Source: Pseudomonadota bacterium
GTDB lineage: Bacteria; Pseudomonadota; Alphaproteobacteria; Rhizobiales; Beijerinckiaceae
Assembly (NCBI GenBank): GCA_021813805.1
Contig: JAKAJL010000021.1
Coordinates: 1-57,307 of the forward strand
Direction of reading: 5' to 3'
Length of the DNA: 57,307 nt
The notes beneath the pieces are model-generated. The model saw nothing but the letters and a program-made list of their open reading frames with translations. It made no database searches and had not been told where the DNA came from. The position numbers and the translations under genes were made by a program. This document shows, in pieces, positions 26,488 to 34,664 of the stretch (its first letter is position 1; each line of letters begins with the position of its first letter).

Positions 26488-27351
26488 TCAATATTTCGCC
26501 GTCACGATTGGGGGGGCATAGACCGGCAGCAGCCAGCGCAGACCGAAGAGCAGATCGTTCGACCAAAGGTCGAAATGCTGGGCCTCGTGAAAGCAAACGC
26601 TGTTGCAACTGATCGGCGCGGAATTGATCTGCCCCATATTGACATATCGATAGCCGACATCGAGTAACAGGTCGGGTCCCAGCCGGTAGGCCACGCCGGC
26701 CATCAGCGCCCATGCGAAATTCGCGCTGGACGCGGTGTCGCTCATGCCGAAGCCCGGATTCTGAACCTGCAAGCTTTGGTCCGTGAGTCTCCCCATGGAA
26801 TAGTCGGCGATGCCGAGGCCCGCGCCGACATAGGGCGTCAGACCCGACCAAGTGCCCAGATCGAAATAGCCGTTGACGAGGAAAAGACCCACGCTGACCT
26901 GGCCGCTATAGGCGTCGCCGCAGACCCCCGAAGGAAGGCCGGCGCAGGCCACCGCGGACCCGGAATAGTAGTTTGTCGCCCTGTAAGTCGCGGCTGACCT
27001 GTATTCGCCGGTCACATCGGCGCGAAACCAGCTATTGAATTGATAGCCGACGCCGAGGCCGGCGATAAAGCTGGTGTCCATCGAGGTGTCGCCATACCAG
27101 GCGTTCAGCGCCGCCATCGTATAGGGCGCGGCGAAAGTCGATGTGCGATTGGCGGGTTCGTCGAATCCGGCGCCAAGATCGCCCCGAAGGTAGAAGCCTG
27201 AACCCACGGCGGCGGCGGCCGCCGCCGGAACCGGCTCCAGTTCAGGCGCAGGCGGCAGAAGGTCGGCCGCAAAGGCCCCAGGAACAATAGTGGCCGGCGC
27301 GACGAACATCGCGACGGCGCCGGCCAGAGTGAGGGCTTTCAAGCTGCCCAT
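26488..27351 (-). CDS. Outer-membrane beta-barrel protein, paralogue of its neighbour
   Basis: 287 residues from the ATG at 27351, which has AAGGA at good spacing; the in-frame ATG at 27369 has no ribosome site. The signal peptide ends near GAFAADLLPP. A Pro/Ala linker is followed by a barrel with strands matching the neighbour segment by segment: FYLRGDLGAGFDE, GVGYQFNSWFRADVTGEY, VNGYFDLGTWSGLTPYVGAG, FAWALMAGVAYRLGPDLLLD. It is a porin-like surface protein of the Omp25/Omp31 kind. A CtrA box lies 75 bases upstream and a strong terminator follows. Confidence 0.85.
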   Translation of the reverse strand: MGSLKALTLAGAVAMFVAPATIVPGAFAADLLPPAPELEPVPAAAAAAVGSGFYLRGDLGAGFDEPANRTSTFAAPYTMAALNAWYGDTSMDTSFIAGLGVGYQFNSWFRADVTGEYRSAATYRATNYYSGSAVACAGLPSGVCGDAYSGQVSVGLFLVNGYFDLGTWSGLTPYVGAGLGIADYSMGRLTDQSLQVQNPGFGMSDTASSANFAWALMAGVAYRLGPDLLLDVGYRYVNMGQINSAPISCNSVCFHEAQHFDLWSNDLLFGLRWLLPVYAPPIVTAKY

Positions 27352-27425
27352 GGCAAAATTCCTTCGCATCCAGGGCGCGCGTCGCCCGAAATCGCATCGA
27401 CGTCAGATTTTGTGCCATCAAAGAT

Positions 27426-27440
27426 TTAAACAGGTCTTAA
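27426..27440 (-). promoter_or_regulatory. Exact CtrA box before the barrel gene at 26488-27351
   Basis: TTAA (27426-27429), seven bases, TTAA (27437-27440). The minus-strand context GGTTAAG-N-C-N-YGTTTAA is shared with the box at 26350-26364, so the promoter was duplicated or conserved along with the gene. Confidence 0.7.
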
Positions 27441-27473
27441 CCCTAACCTTTTACCGCGAATTTTAATCATGAC

Positions 27474-27491
27474 GGCCCCTTGCCCGGGGCC
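27474..27491 (+). other. Perfect hairpin in the purA upstream region
   Basis: GGCCCC/GGGGCC with loop TTGCCC, six GC pairs, lies 47 bases before a plus-strand terminator. No gene lies between. It may be the 5' structure of a short RNA or of the purA leader. Confidence 0.4.
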
Positions 27492-27537
27492 TTGACGCTT
27501 TACTTCATCGCCTCGATCCGTTACGCGATCCTAATTC

Positions 27538-27559
27538 CCCGGCGCGAGCCGGGCTTTTT
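27538..27559 (+). terminator. Rho-independent terminator with GCGA tetraloop, no upstream gene
   Basis: CCCGGC (27538-27543), tetraloop GCGA (a GNRA type), GCCGGG (27548-27553), then CTTTTT. It points along the plus strand, yet the nearest plus gene upstream ends at 25295 and two minus genes intervene. It must therefore end a short RNA or attenuate the purA leader transcript. Confidence 0.75.
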
Positions 27560-27589
27560 GTGTTGCGGGCCATTCGAAAACAAGTCCCG

Positions 27590-27712
27590 CGGTTGGCGGA
27601 CGCCAGAACGCGGCGTAAAAGCACTCCAGCCGAGCTTCTGGCGCACGCCAGAGCGAAGCTGAAAACACTCCAGCCAAGCGGTTGGCGGACGCCAGAGCGA
27701 GGCTGGAAAAAA
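27590..27712 (+). repeat. Tandem 44-45-base repeat directly upstream of purA
   Basis: Two full copies and one partial copy: 27590-27634, 27635-27678, 27679-27712. Each begins with a short palindrome (TTGGCGGACGCCAG in copies 1 and 3; CTGGCGCACGCCAG in copy 2) and the full copies end CACTCCAGCC. The array stops 16 bases before the purA ATG, so it would lie in the mRNA leader. Open frames through it are an effect of the repeat. Confidence 0.8.
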
Positions 27713-27728
27713 GGGAAGAGCGCGAAAG

Positions 27729-29024
27729 ATGGCGAATGTGGTGGTGGTCGGCGCCCAATGGGGCGACGAAGGCAAGGGCAAGATCGTCGACTGGCTTTCG
27801 GTTTCGGCGGATGTGGTGGCGCGCTATCAGGGCGGGCACAACGCCGGACACACATTGGTCATCGACGGCGTGACCTATAAATTGTCCCTGCTGCCCTCGG
27901 GCATCGTGCGGCCAGGCAAGCTTGCCGTCATCGGCAATGGCGTGGTGCTCGACCCCCGCCACCTGGTGAAGGAAATCGCCGAGCTGCGCGCCAAGGGCGT
28001 CCAGGTCACCCGCGACAATCTGCGCATCGCCGAGAACGCGCCGCTCATCCTGTCGATCCATGGCGAGCTCGACGCCCTGCGCGAAAATTCCGCGGCCGCT
28101 GGCGCCAAGATCGGCACGACCAAGCGCGGCATCGGCCCGGCCTATGAGGACAAGGTCGGCCGCCGCTCGATCCGCGTCATGGACCTCGCCGAGCCTTCGA
28201 CTCTCGACGCCAAGATCGACAGGCTGCTGAACCATCACAACGCGTTGCGCCGGGGCTTCGGGCTCGACGAGTTCAAGGCCGAGACGATCCGCGCCGAGCT
28301 GGACGAAGTTGCGCCGCACATCCTGCCCTATATGGACCGAACCTGGTCGCTGCTCGAAGACTTGCGGCGGCAGGGCAAGCGCATTCTGTTCGAAGGCGCG
28401 CAGGGCGCCCTGCTCGATATCGACCACGGCACCTATCCCTACGTCACCTCGTCCAACACGGTGGCGTCCAACGCGCCGACCGGCGTCGGCCTGGGGCCCA
28501 AGGCGATCGGCTATGTGCTGGGCATCGCCAAGGCCTATACGACGCGCGTCGGCGAAGGGCCTTTCCCAACCGAGCTGCACGACGACGTCGGCCGCACGAT
28601 CGGCGAGCGCGGCCGCGAGTTCGGCACCGTCACCGGGCGCGCGCGGCGCTGCGGCTGGTTCGACGCCGTTCTGGTGCGCCAGACCGTGAAAACATCGGGA
28701 ATCGACGGGATCGCCTTGACCAAGCTGGACATTCTCGACGGCTTCGATACGCTCAAAGTCTGCGTCGGTTATCGCCTCGACGGCGAGACCATCGATTATC
28801 TGCCGGCGTCGCAGGCGGCGCAGGCGCGGGTCGAGCCGATCTACGAGACAATCGACGGCTGGCGCGAGCCGACCGGAGGGGCGCGGTCCTGGGCGCAGCT
28901 TCCGGCCCAGGCGGTCAAATATGTGCGCCGGATCGAGGAGTTGATCCAGGCGCCGGTCGCCTTGCTCTCGACAAGTCCCGAGCGTGAGGACACAATTTTG
29001 ATGCATGACCCGTTCCAGGACTGA
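27729..29024 (+). CDS. purA: Adenylosuccinate synthetase
   Basis: 431 residues, full length. It catalyses GTP-dependent condensation of IMP and aspartate, the first committed step to AMP. Motifs: [17 protein letters not shown] at the N-terminus (P-loop with the catalytic Asp), [45 protein letters not shown], and the nucleotide-binding [12 protein letters not shown]. The GAAAG/GGGAAGAG purine run before the ATG serves as ribosome site. The leader carries an unusual tandem palindromic repeat. Confidence 0.98.
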   Translation: MANVVVVGAQWGDEGKGKIVDWLSVSADVVARYQGGHNAGHTLVIDGVTYKLSLLPSGIVRPGKLAVIGNGVVLDPRHLVKEIAELRAKGVQVTRDNLRIAENAPLILSIHGELDALRENSAAAGAKIGTTKRGIGPAYEDKVGRRSIRVMDLAEPSTLDAKIDRLLNHHNALRRGFGLDEFKAETIRAELDEVAPHILPYMDRTWSLLEDLRRQGKRILFEGAQGALLDIDHGTYPYVTSSNTVASNAPTGVGLGPKAIGYVLGIAKAYTTRVGEGPFPTELHDDVGRTIGERGREFGTVTGRARRCGWFDAVLVRQTVKTSGIDGIALTKLDILDGFDTLKVCVGYRLDGETIDYLPASQAAQARVEPIYETIDGWREPTGGARSWAQLPAQAVKYVRRIEELIQAPVALLSTSPEREDTILMHDPFQD

Positions 29025-29080
29025 CGCTGAGCCCTGGATCGTGACGACCGGGGTGTTGGCGACCAAAAAGAAGGCGCGCG

Positions 29081-30367
29081 ATGGCTGACTATTATCCGCT
29101 GCTGTCCAAGGCCGTATTCGGCTTGAAGACCTCGACGCCGGAAACCCGCGGCGCGATCTACGAACGCGCCCGCAAGGCTCTGCTCAATCAATTGCGGAAC
29201 ATGCAGCCGCCGGCGCCCGAGGTCGCGATCGAACGCGAGGCCCGCGCCCTGGACGAGGCGATCGCGCGAATCGAACTGGAGCACGCCGGTTTCCACCCCC
29301 CTAGCGGCGCCGAAACGCCCGCCGGGAAAAAAGCGCTCCCGGCGGCGGACGCCGGGGAAATGGCCGCGCAGGAGGCCGCGGAAGAGCCAGCGCAAATGGC
29401 CGCGCAAGCTCCGGAGGAGCCAGAGCGGCCCGCGCCGGAAAGCTCGCAGGACACGTCGTTCGCCGAGCTGGCCGACGAATCGTCCGCCGCGCGCGAAAAT
29501 CTGCGGCCGGCCGCGCCCAAGCCGGCCTCGAGCCGGAGCGGCGGCCTGCGGCGCTTCGCCATCCTCGCCGGCGCGCTTGCGGCGGTGGTTGCTCTGGTCG
29601 CGGGCGCGGCGTGGAAGCTGCGCGACCGGCCGGAGGACCTCGCCAAACGCGCTCCGTCGTCCCAGAGAGCGGACCAGAAAGCCGGCGGCAAGATCGAACA
29701 GCGCGTCGGCGCAGCCTCGCCCACGCCACAACCCGCGTCGCCTCCGGCCACTGCTGCGCCGCCTGTCAGCCCCGCGCCGCCACGGCCCGCCCAAAGCGTT
29801 CCGATCGCCTATCGCGCGGCGCTGTTGATCCAGGCGCCGTCGGAGCCTGGCGGCGTCAAGACCTATGTCGGCTCTGTGATCTGGCGGCGCGATTCGGTCA
29901 ATAGCGGGCCGAACCGGCAACTGACGCCGGTCATCCGCGCCGACATCGACGTCCCCGACGCCGGCCTCAAGGCCTCGATGACGATTGAAAAGAATGACGA
30001 CGCGACGCTGTCCGCGAGCCACACGATCACGATCCGCTTCGATCCGGCGGCGAATTCGATCGTCGGCAAGATACGCGCCATCAACGTCCCGGAAATGCGC
30101 CGCGACGACGCGCCGCGCGGCGCGCCGCTGCAGGGCATGGAGGTCGATGTGGCGCCCAACCTCTTCCTGGTCGGGCTCTATTCCGCCTCATCGACGCAAA
30201 ATGTCGAGATGATCAGGAACATGGCGTGGTTCGACGTTCCGATGAGCCTCGCCGACGGCCGCATCGCCAAGGTGACCTTCGAAAAGGGCGCGGTGGGAAC
30301 GCAGATCATCGACGACGTATTCGACTCCTGGCGGAATCAGACGGACGCGCCACCCGCCAAGCCGTGA
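29081..30367 (+). CDS. Unknown single-pass membrane protein
   Basis: 428 residues. The N-terminal 70 residues form a compact helical unit (YYPLLSKAVFGLKTSTPETR, then IYERARKALLNQL) that I have seen at the start of many unannotated Hyphomicrobiales proteins. An Ala/Glu/Pro-rich linker follows to about 155, then one membrane helix (FAILAGALAAVVALVAGAAW, about 162-181), a Pro-rich spacer, and a periplasmic beta-rich domain of about 170 residues. It starts 56 bases after purA and is probably co-transcribed. The function is unknown; the topology suggests an envelope sensor or scaffold. Confidence 0.75.
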   Translation: MADYYPLLSKAVFGLKTSTPETRGAIYERARKALLNQLRNMQPPAPEVAIEREARALDEAIARIELEHAGFHPPSGAETPAGKKALPAADAGEMAAQEAAEEPAQMAAQAPEEPERPAPESSQDTSFAELADESSAARENLRPAAPKPASSRSGGLRRFAILAGALAAVVALVAGAAWKLRDRPEDLAKRAPSSQRADQKAGGKIEQRVGAASPTPQPASPPATAAPPVSPAPPRPAQSVPIAYRAALLIQAPSEPGGVKTYVGSVIWRRDSVNSGPNRQLTPVIRADIDVPDAGLKASMTIEKNDDATLSASHTITIRFDPAANSIVGKIRAINVPEMRRDDAPRGAPLQGMEVDVAPNLFLVGLYSASSTQNVEMIRNMAWFDVPMSLADGRIAKVTFEKGAVGTQIIDDVFDSWRNQTDAPPAKP

Positions 30368-30459
30368 CGCCGGCGAAAGCATCGTTCGGAAAAGTCGATG
30401 CCGGTTATTTCGCTTGCGCGAACCTTCGGCTCGCGAAAACGCTGCGACAACGAAGGAAC

Positions 30460-31368
30460 CTAAACCTGCGCCGGCGCGGCCAAGGGCAACGGCCGCGCGA
30501 CCGCCTCGACCCGGGCGACGCGCTCCTTGGCGGCCTGCTGGACCTTTTCGAAGGCCCGCACCTCGATCTGGCGCACGCGCTCGCGCGAAATGCCGAATTC
30601 GGTCGAAAGCTCTTCGAGCGTGACAGGGTCTTCGGCCAGACGCCGGGCCTCGAAAATCCGGCGTTCGCGCGGGTTGAGGACGCCAAGCGCCTGAGCCAGA
30701 GCGGCGCGGCGGTTCTCGGTCTCCTCGCTCTCGGCCAGTATGCTCTCCTGATCTGAGGATTCGTCCACCAGCCAGTCCTGCCATTCGCCGTCGCCCTCTT
30801 CGCGCAGCGGCGCGTTGAGCGAGGCGTCGCCGGACAGGCGGCGGTTCATTTCGACGACTTCCTGCTGGCTCACGCCAAGCTTGGTCGCGATCGCGGCGGC
30901 GTTCTCCGGTTTGAGGTCGCCTTCCTCGAAAGCCGAAATCTGGCTTTTGGCCTTGCGCAGGTTGAAGAACAATTTCTTCTGATTCGCAGTGGTGCCGAGC
31001 TTCACCAGGCTCCAGGAGCGCAGGATATACTCTTGAATTGACGCGCGGATCCACCACATGGCGTATGTGGCCAGGCGGAATCCCTTGTCCGGCTCGAACC
31101 GTTTCACCGCCTGCATGAGGCCGATATTGCCCTCGGAGATCACTTCGCCGATGGGCAAGCCATAGCCACGGTAGCCCATGGCGATTTTCGCCACGAGCCG
31201 GAGGTGGGAGGTGACCAGCCGGTGCGCCGCGTCGGGATCGGAATGTTCGCGCCAGCGCTTGGCGAGAATATATTCCTCATCCGGTTGCAGCATCGGGAAT
31301 CGACGAATTTCGTCGAGATAGCGCGTCAGGCCGTTTTCGCCTGCGAGAATGGGAAGCGCGGCAGCCAT
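30460..31368 (-). CDS. rpoH: Heat-shock sigma factor RpoH
   Basis: 302 residues from the ATG at 31368 (AGGAGG five bases upstream); an overlapping TTG at 31371 is less likely. Region 2 has YILAKRWREHSD, HLRLVAKIAMGYRGYGLPIG, EGNIGLMQAVKRFEPDKGFR and TYAMWWIRASIQEYILRSWS. The RpoH box QKKLFFNLRKAK and a region 4 helix-turn-helix (LSTEFGISRERVRQIEVRAF) are present. It directs RNA polymerase to chaperone and protease promoters. On the minus strand CCCTATAT near 31441-31449 resembles the -10 of sigma-32 promoters and would allow self-activation, but no good -35 was seen. Confidence 0.96.
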   Translation of the reverse strand: MAAALPILAGENGLTRYLDEIRRFPMLQPDEEYILAKRWREHSDPDAAHRLVTSHLRLVAKIAMGYRGYGLPIGEVISEGNIGLMQAVKRFEPDKGFRLATYAMWWIRASIQEYILRSWSLVKLGTTANQKKLFFNLRKAKSQISAFEEGDLKPENAAAIATKLGVSQQEVVEMNRRLSGDASLNAPLREEGDGEWQDWLVDESSDQESILAESEETENRRAALAQALGVLNPRERRIFEARRLAEDPVTLEELSTEFGISRERVRQIEVRAFEKVQQAAKERVARVEAVARPLPLAAPAQV

Positions 31369-31619
31369 CAAACCCTCCTAAACCCGAGCGCCCTATGTCG
31401 GCTCGCTCGAGACGATCGCATGCGCCGATCGTCAACGTGAACATATAGGGACCATGAACCATGGCCGAAAGAGGGCGGAGCCCTAAAAGCTCGATTACAA
31501 TTCGGTAACCCGCGGGCCCACGGGAAGTTCCCCTGTCGCCATGGCGTAAATCCAACTGGCGCTCGATGGTAAAAATGCGCTAACAAGCGCGCGAGTTCAA
31601 ACATAAGTCGAGCGCATCC

Positions 31620-32819
31620 ATGCAAACCAGTCTTTTCGCCGGAGTCGAGGAGCTCCCCCGCGACCCGATCCTTGGCCTTACCGAAGCCTTTGTCGCCGAC
31701 AAGTCGCCGAACCGCGTCAATCTCGGCGTCGGCGTTTATCAGGACGCTTCCGGCAAGACGCCCTTGCTGGCTTGCGTGAAACAGGCGGAGGAGGCGCTGC
31801 TCGCCAAGGCCGCGCCGCATGCCTACGTGCCGATCGACGGCCTCGCGGCTTTCGACGCGGCGGTGGCGGCCATGGTTTTCGCGGACTCGGCCGATCTCGC
31901 CAAGGTCTCGACCATCCAGTCGCTTGGCGGCACCGGAGCCCTCAAGCTCGGCGCGGAAATGATCCGCGTGATTTCGCCGAACGCCAAGGTGTGGATCAGC
32001 GACCCAAGCTGGGAAAACCATCGCGCGCTTTTCTCCGCCGCCGGCTTCACCGTGGAAACCTATCCCTATTACGGCGCCGACGGCGAACTGGATTATTCCG
32101 GACTGATAAAAGCCCTGTCCGCGATTCCCGCGGGCGACGCGGTGCTGCTTCACGCCTGCTGCCACAATCCGACTGGCCTCGACCTGTCGCACGACCAATG
32201 GCGCGAAATCGCGAAAATCGTTCGCGCGCGTGGGCTGATCCCGTTCCTCGACACCGCCTATATGGGTTTCGCCGAGGGGCTGGAGGCCGACGCCTTCTCG
32301 GTGCGCCTGTTCGCTTCCGACGGCGGGCCTCTGTTCGTTTCCTTCTCCTTCTCCAAGTCGCTATCGCTCTATGGCGAGCGCGTCGGCGCGCTCTGCGTCC
32401 TCACCGCCAGCGCTCAGGAGCGGTCGCGGGTGCAGAGCCAGCTCAAGCGCATCGCCCGCGTGACCTATTCCTCGCCGCCCGGCCATGGCGCTTCCGCCGC
32501 CGCCATGGTGCTGACCGACGCAAGCTTGCGCAAGCAATGGGACGATGAACTCGGCGGCATGCGCGAGCGCATCAAGAAGATGCGCAAACTGCTGGCCGAC
32601 AAGCTGACGGAACGCATGCCCGGCCGCGATTTCTCATACATCGTGCGCCAGAACGGCATGTTCTCCTATTCGCGCCTGACCAAGCCGCAGGCGATTGCTC
32701 TGCGCGAAAAATACGCGGTCTATGCGCTCGACAGCGGCCGCATTTGCGTCGCCGCGCTGAACGAGAAGAACATCGACTATGTCAGCGAATGCATCGCCAA
32801 GGTGATGGCGGAGGCCTGA
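31620..32819 (+). CDS. Aspartate/aromatic amino-acid aminotransferase (class I, TyrB/AspC type)
   Basis: 399 residues. PLP enzyme that transfers amino groups between aspartate, tyrosine or phenylalanine and 2-oxoglutarate. Family features: NLGVGVYQDASGKTPLL, the HACCHNPTGLDLS motif, FLDTAYMGFAEG, and the PLP lysine in FVSFSFSKSLSLYGERVG. The RVTYSSPPGHGA and C-terminal arginine region are typical of the Ia subgroup. Sequence cannot separate aspartate from aromatic preference. A strong terminator follows at 32843-32881. Confidence 0.93.
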   Translation: MQTSLFAGVEELPRDPILGLTEAFVADKSPNRVNLGVGVYQDASGKTPLLACVKQAEEALLAKAAPHAYVPIDGLAAFDAAVAAMVFADSADLAKVSTIQSLGGTGALKLGAEMIRVISPNAKVWISDPSWENHRALFSAAGFTVETYPYYGADGELDYSGLIKALSAIPAGDAVLLHACCHNPTGLDLSHDQWREIAKIVRARGLIPFLDTAYMGFAEGLEADAFSVRLFASDGGPLFVSFSFSKSLSLYGERVGALCVLTASAQERSRVQSQLKRIARVTYSSPPGHGASAAAMVLTDASLRKQWDDELGGMRERIKKMRKLLADKLTERMPGRDFSYIVRQNGMFSYSRLTKPQAIALREKYAVYALDSGRICVAALNEKNIDYVSECIAKVMAEA

Positions 32820-32842
32820 GGCCCGGCAATCCGCCTGTTTTG

Positions 32843-32881
32843 CAAGCCCGGCCCACGCATGCGCGGGCCGGGCTTGGTTTT
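32843..32881 (+). terminator. Rho-independent terminator of the aminotransferase gene
   Basis: CAAGCCCGGCCC/GGGCCGGGCTTG gives a 12-pair stem (32843-32854 with 32865-32876). The loop, ACGCATGCGC, is itself nearly palindromic. TTTT follows at 32878-32881, overlapping the end of the convergent gene's stop codon. Confidence 0.85.
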
Positions 32882-34500
32882 CAGGGCGTCGGAACGATCA
32901 CCCGACGGTCCTCCGGCCATTTCATCTGGTAGGCGAGGTCGATGTCCTTGCTTGCTTTGGGCGCGAGATCGAAGCGCCAGCGCAAAAGGCCGCGCTTGCC
33001 CTCCGGGTCCCTTTCGTCCGGAGGCGTGGTCTGCGGCAGAAGCTCGACGACGATTTCCGAATTTTCCGAATAGGGCGTCTGGTCGGTGACGACCGCATGG
33101 ACGGGGAAGTCGTGCAGGTTGCGCACGGTCGTCCTGAATTCGCGCGTCTCGACCTTGGTCCGGCCGAACCAGCCGGGTTCGTTCTCCTTGCGCCGCACCG
33201 GCTCGCGCTTGACCAGCACGCGCTCGTCGGCGCCGAAGCCGATATCGCCGCCCGCGTGCGGCGCGACCAGCCGCAGCCTCCCCCGCCCGATCAGTTCGCC
33301 GTCGCGGTAAAGCGCGACGGCGCCGGGCAGCAGCGGCGCAGCTTCCGCGTTTTCATAATGGACCGAAAGGAAGGCGCGCGGGTCGAGCGCCGGCGAAATG
33401 CGCCAGGTCAGTTCGACTGGGGGCGCCTGGGTCGAAAGCGCGATATTCTTTGCCGCGCCGCCAGAAGGCAGGCTGACCCGGCCCGGCGCGGTAAAAGTCG
33501 CCTGATAGGGGCCGGCTTCGAGATGCGCCTGGATGGTTTCGGCGGGGACGGGAAGCGCGGGCGCCTGCCGCGCGCGCATCGTCGCGCCTTCGGGAACGGA
33601 CATCGACTTCGCGGCGAGCGGCGCGGGCGGCTGGTAAAATTCGATGACCTTCGGCTCGACGTCCGGCGCCGAGGCCGCGCCCGTCGTCGGGAATGTGGCC
33701 AGGGTCAGTTTCACATCGTTCCAATCCTCGCCGGTCGCCTGGGACGCCAGCGCGCGGCGGGCGAGCTCCAGGCCAGGCCCGCCGTCCTTGCCACCGGTGG
33801 TCAAATGCGCCTCATAGGCCGGGATCCAGCCTGCCCGGGCGACCCGATAGGTCAGGGCAAGCCGGATTTTTCCCGCCGCCGGCGCGGAAAAATCCACCGC
33901 CACATCCTCCATCGCGCCGCCCGGCGCCGGCGCAGGCCGGGCGGCCTCCAGCGCCTTGATCTTCTCGTCGATCGCCTCCCCGGCGAGGTTTGCGGCGCGC
34001 AATTCCTCGCCGGTCTTCGCCATGCCGGCGCCGACCGCGTCCCAGGCCGGGCTCCAGTCCTCGGGCTTCAGGCCTTTCTCGCCGATTTTATCCGGCGCCG
34101 TGCCGCCATAGAGACGCGTCATGCTGAGCTTGGTCGCGAGCGCGTCGATCCGGACCTGGGCGGCGGCGCGCTCCTCGCGCAAGGCTTTCATCTGCTTGTC
34201 GAAGGCGCTTTCGCCGGCGGCGGGCGCTTTTTTCAGATCGACAGCTCCCAGCTGGACTCGGCCTTCGCCCTCGCCACGCACGCGGAGAGTCGCGAGATCG
34301 ATTCCCGGAGGAAGCCCGCGAAAAATCACCCGGCTGTCTCCGGCGGGCGCGTCGGCCTCGACGACCCGCTCGACGCTCGCCCCATCGGGATAGATGGTGA
34401 CGGCGTCGATCCGCGAAGCGGCCTCGATCTCGCCCGCAAGGGCGGGGACGGACGCGCAAAGAGCGGAGAACGAGAAAGCGAGCGGCAGGATTAGACGCAT
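32881..34500 (-). CDS. MuiA-like protein with DUF4140/DUF4139 domains, secreted
   Basis: 539 residues from the ATG at 34500. A signal peptide ends at VPALAGE. An N-terminal DUF4140-type domain (IDAVTIYPDGASVERVV) is followed by a helical coiled segment (about 115-200) and a large beta-rich DUF4139 domain with YRVARAGWIPAYEAHLT, TGEDWNDVKLTLATFPT and the C-terminal KTKVETREFRT-like and SKDIDLAYQMKWPEDR segments. Proteins of this type are called mucoidy inhibitor A family; the biochemical role is not established. The longer opening to 34692 has no support. Confidence 0.85.
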   Translation of the reverse strand: MRLILPLAFSFSALCASVPALAGEIEAASRIDAVTIYPDGASVERVVEADAPAGDSRVIFRGLPPGIDLATLRVRGEGEGRVQLGAVDLKKAPAAGESAFDKQMKALREERAAAQVRIDALATKLSMTRLYGGTAPDKIGEKGLKPEDWSPAWDAVGAGMAKTGEELRAANLAGEAIDEKIKALEAARPAPAPGGAMEDVAVDFSAPAAGKIRLALTYRVARAGWIPAYEAHLTTGGKDGGPGLELARRALASQATGEDWNDVKLTLATFPTTGAASAPDVEPKVIEFYQPPAPLAAKSMSVPEGATMRARQAPALPVPAETIQAHLEAGPYQATFTAPGRVSLPSGGAAKNIALSTQAPPVELTWRISPALDPRAFLSVHYENAEAAPLLPGAVALYRDGELIGRGRLRLVAPHAGGDIGFGADERVLVKREPVRRKENEPGWFGRTKVETREFRTTVRNLHDFPVHAVVTDQTPYSENSEIVVELLPQTTPPDERDPEGKRGLLRWRFDLAPKASKDIDLAYQMKWPEDRRVIVPTP

Positions 34501-34664
34501 CGGGCCTCCGGCGGGCGAACATAGGCGAGGCGGCATGATGATCGTGGAAAAGCGAGTTTTTTTCGACGCCAATTGGGATTTCCGTTCCTGCAAGGCGCTT
34601 TCACTGGACCGGCTGTCCAATTTCGGCGAAACAGCGCGCTCCCGCCGTCTCGAAGAGTAAAAAC

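Noticed and set aside
27590-27712. CRISPR-like array upstream of purA
   Set aside because: The units are directly adjacent with no unique spacers, and there are only two and a half of them. No cas genes are present.
29160-29850. Minus-strand frames opposite the unknown membrane-protein gene after purA
   Set aside because: Long because of GC-rich codons in the Pro/Ala linker; no domain sequence or start signal.
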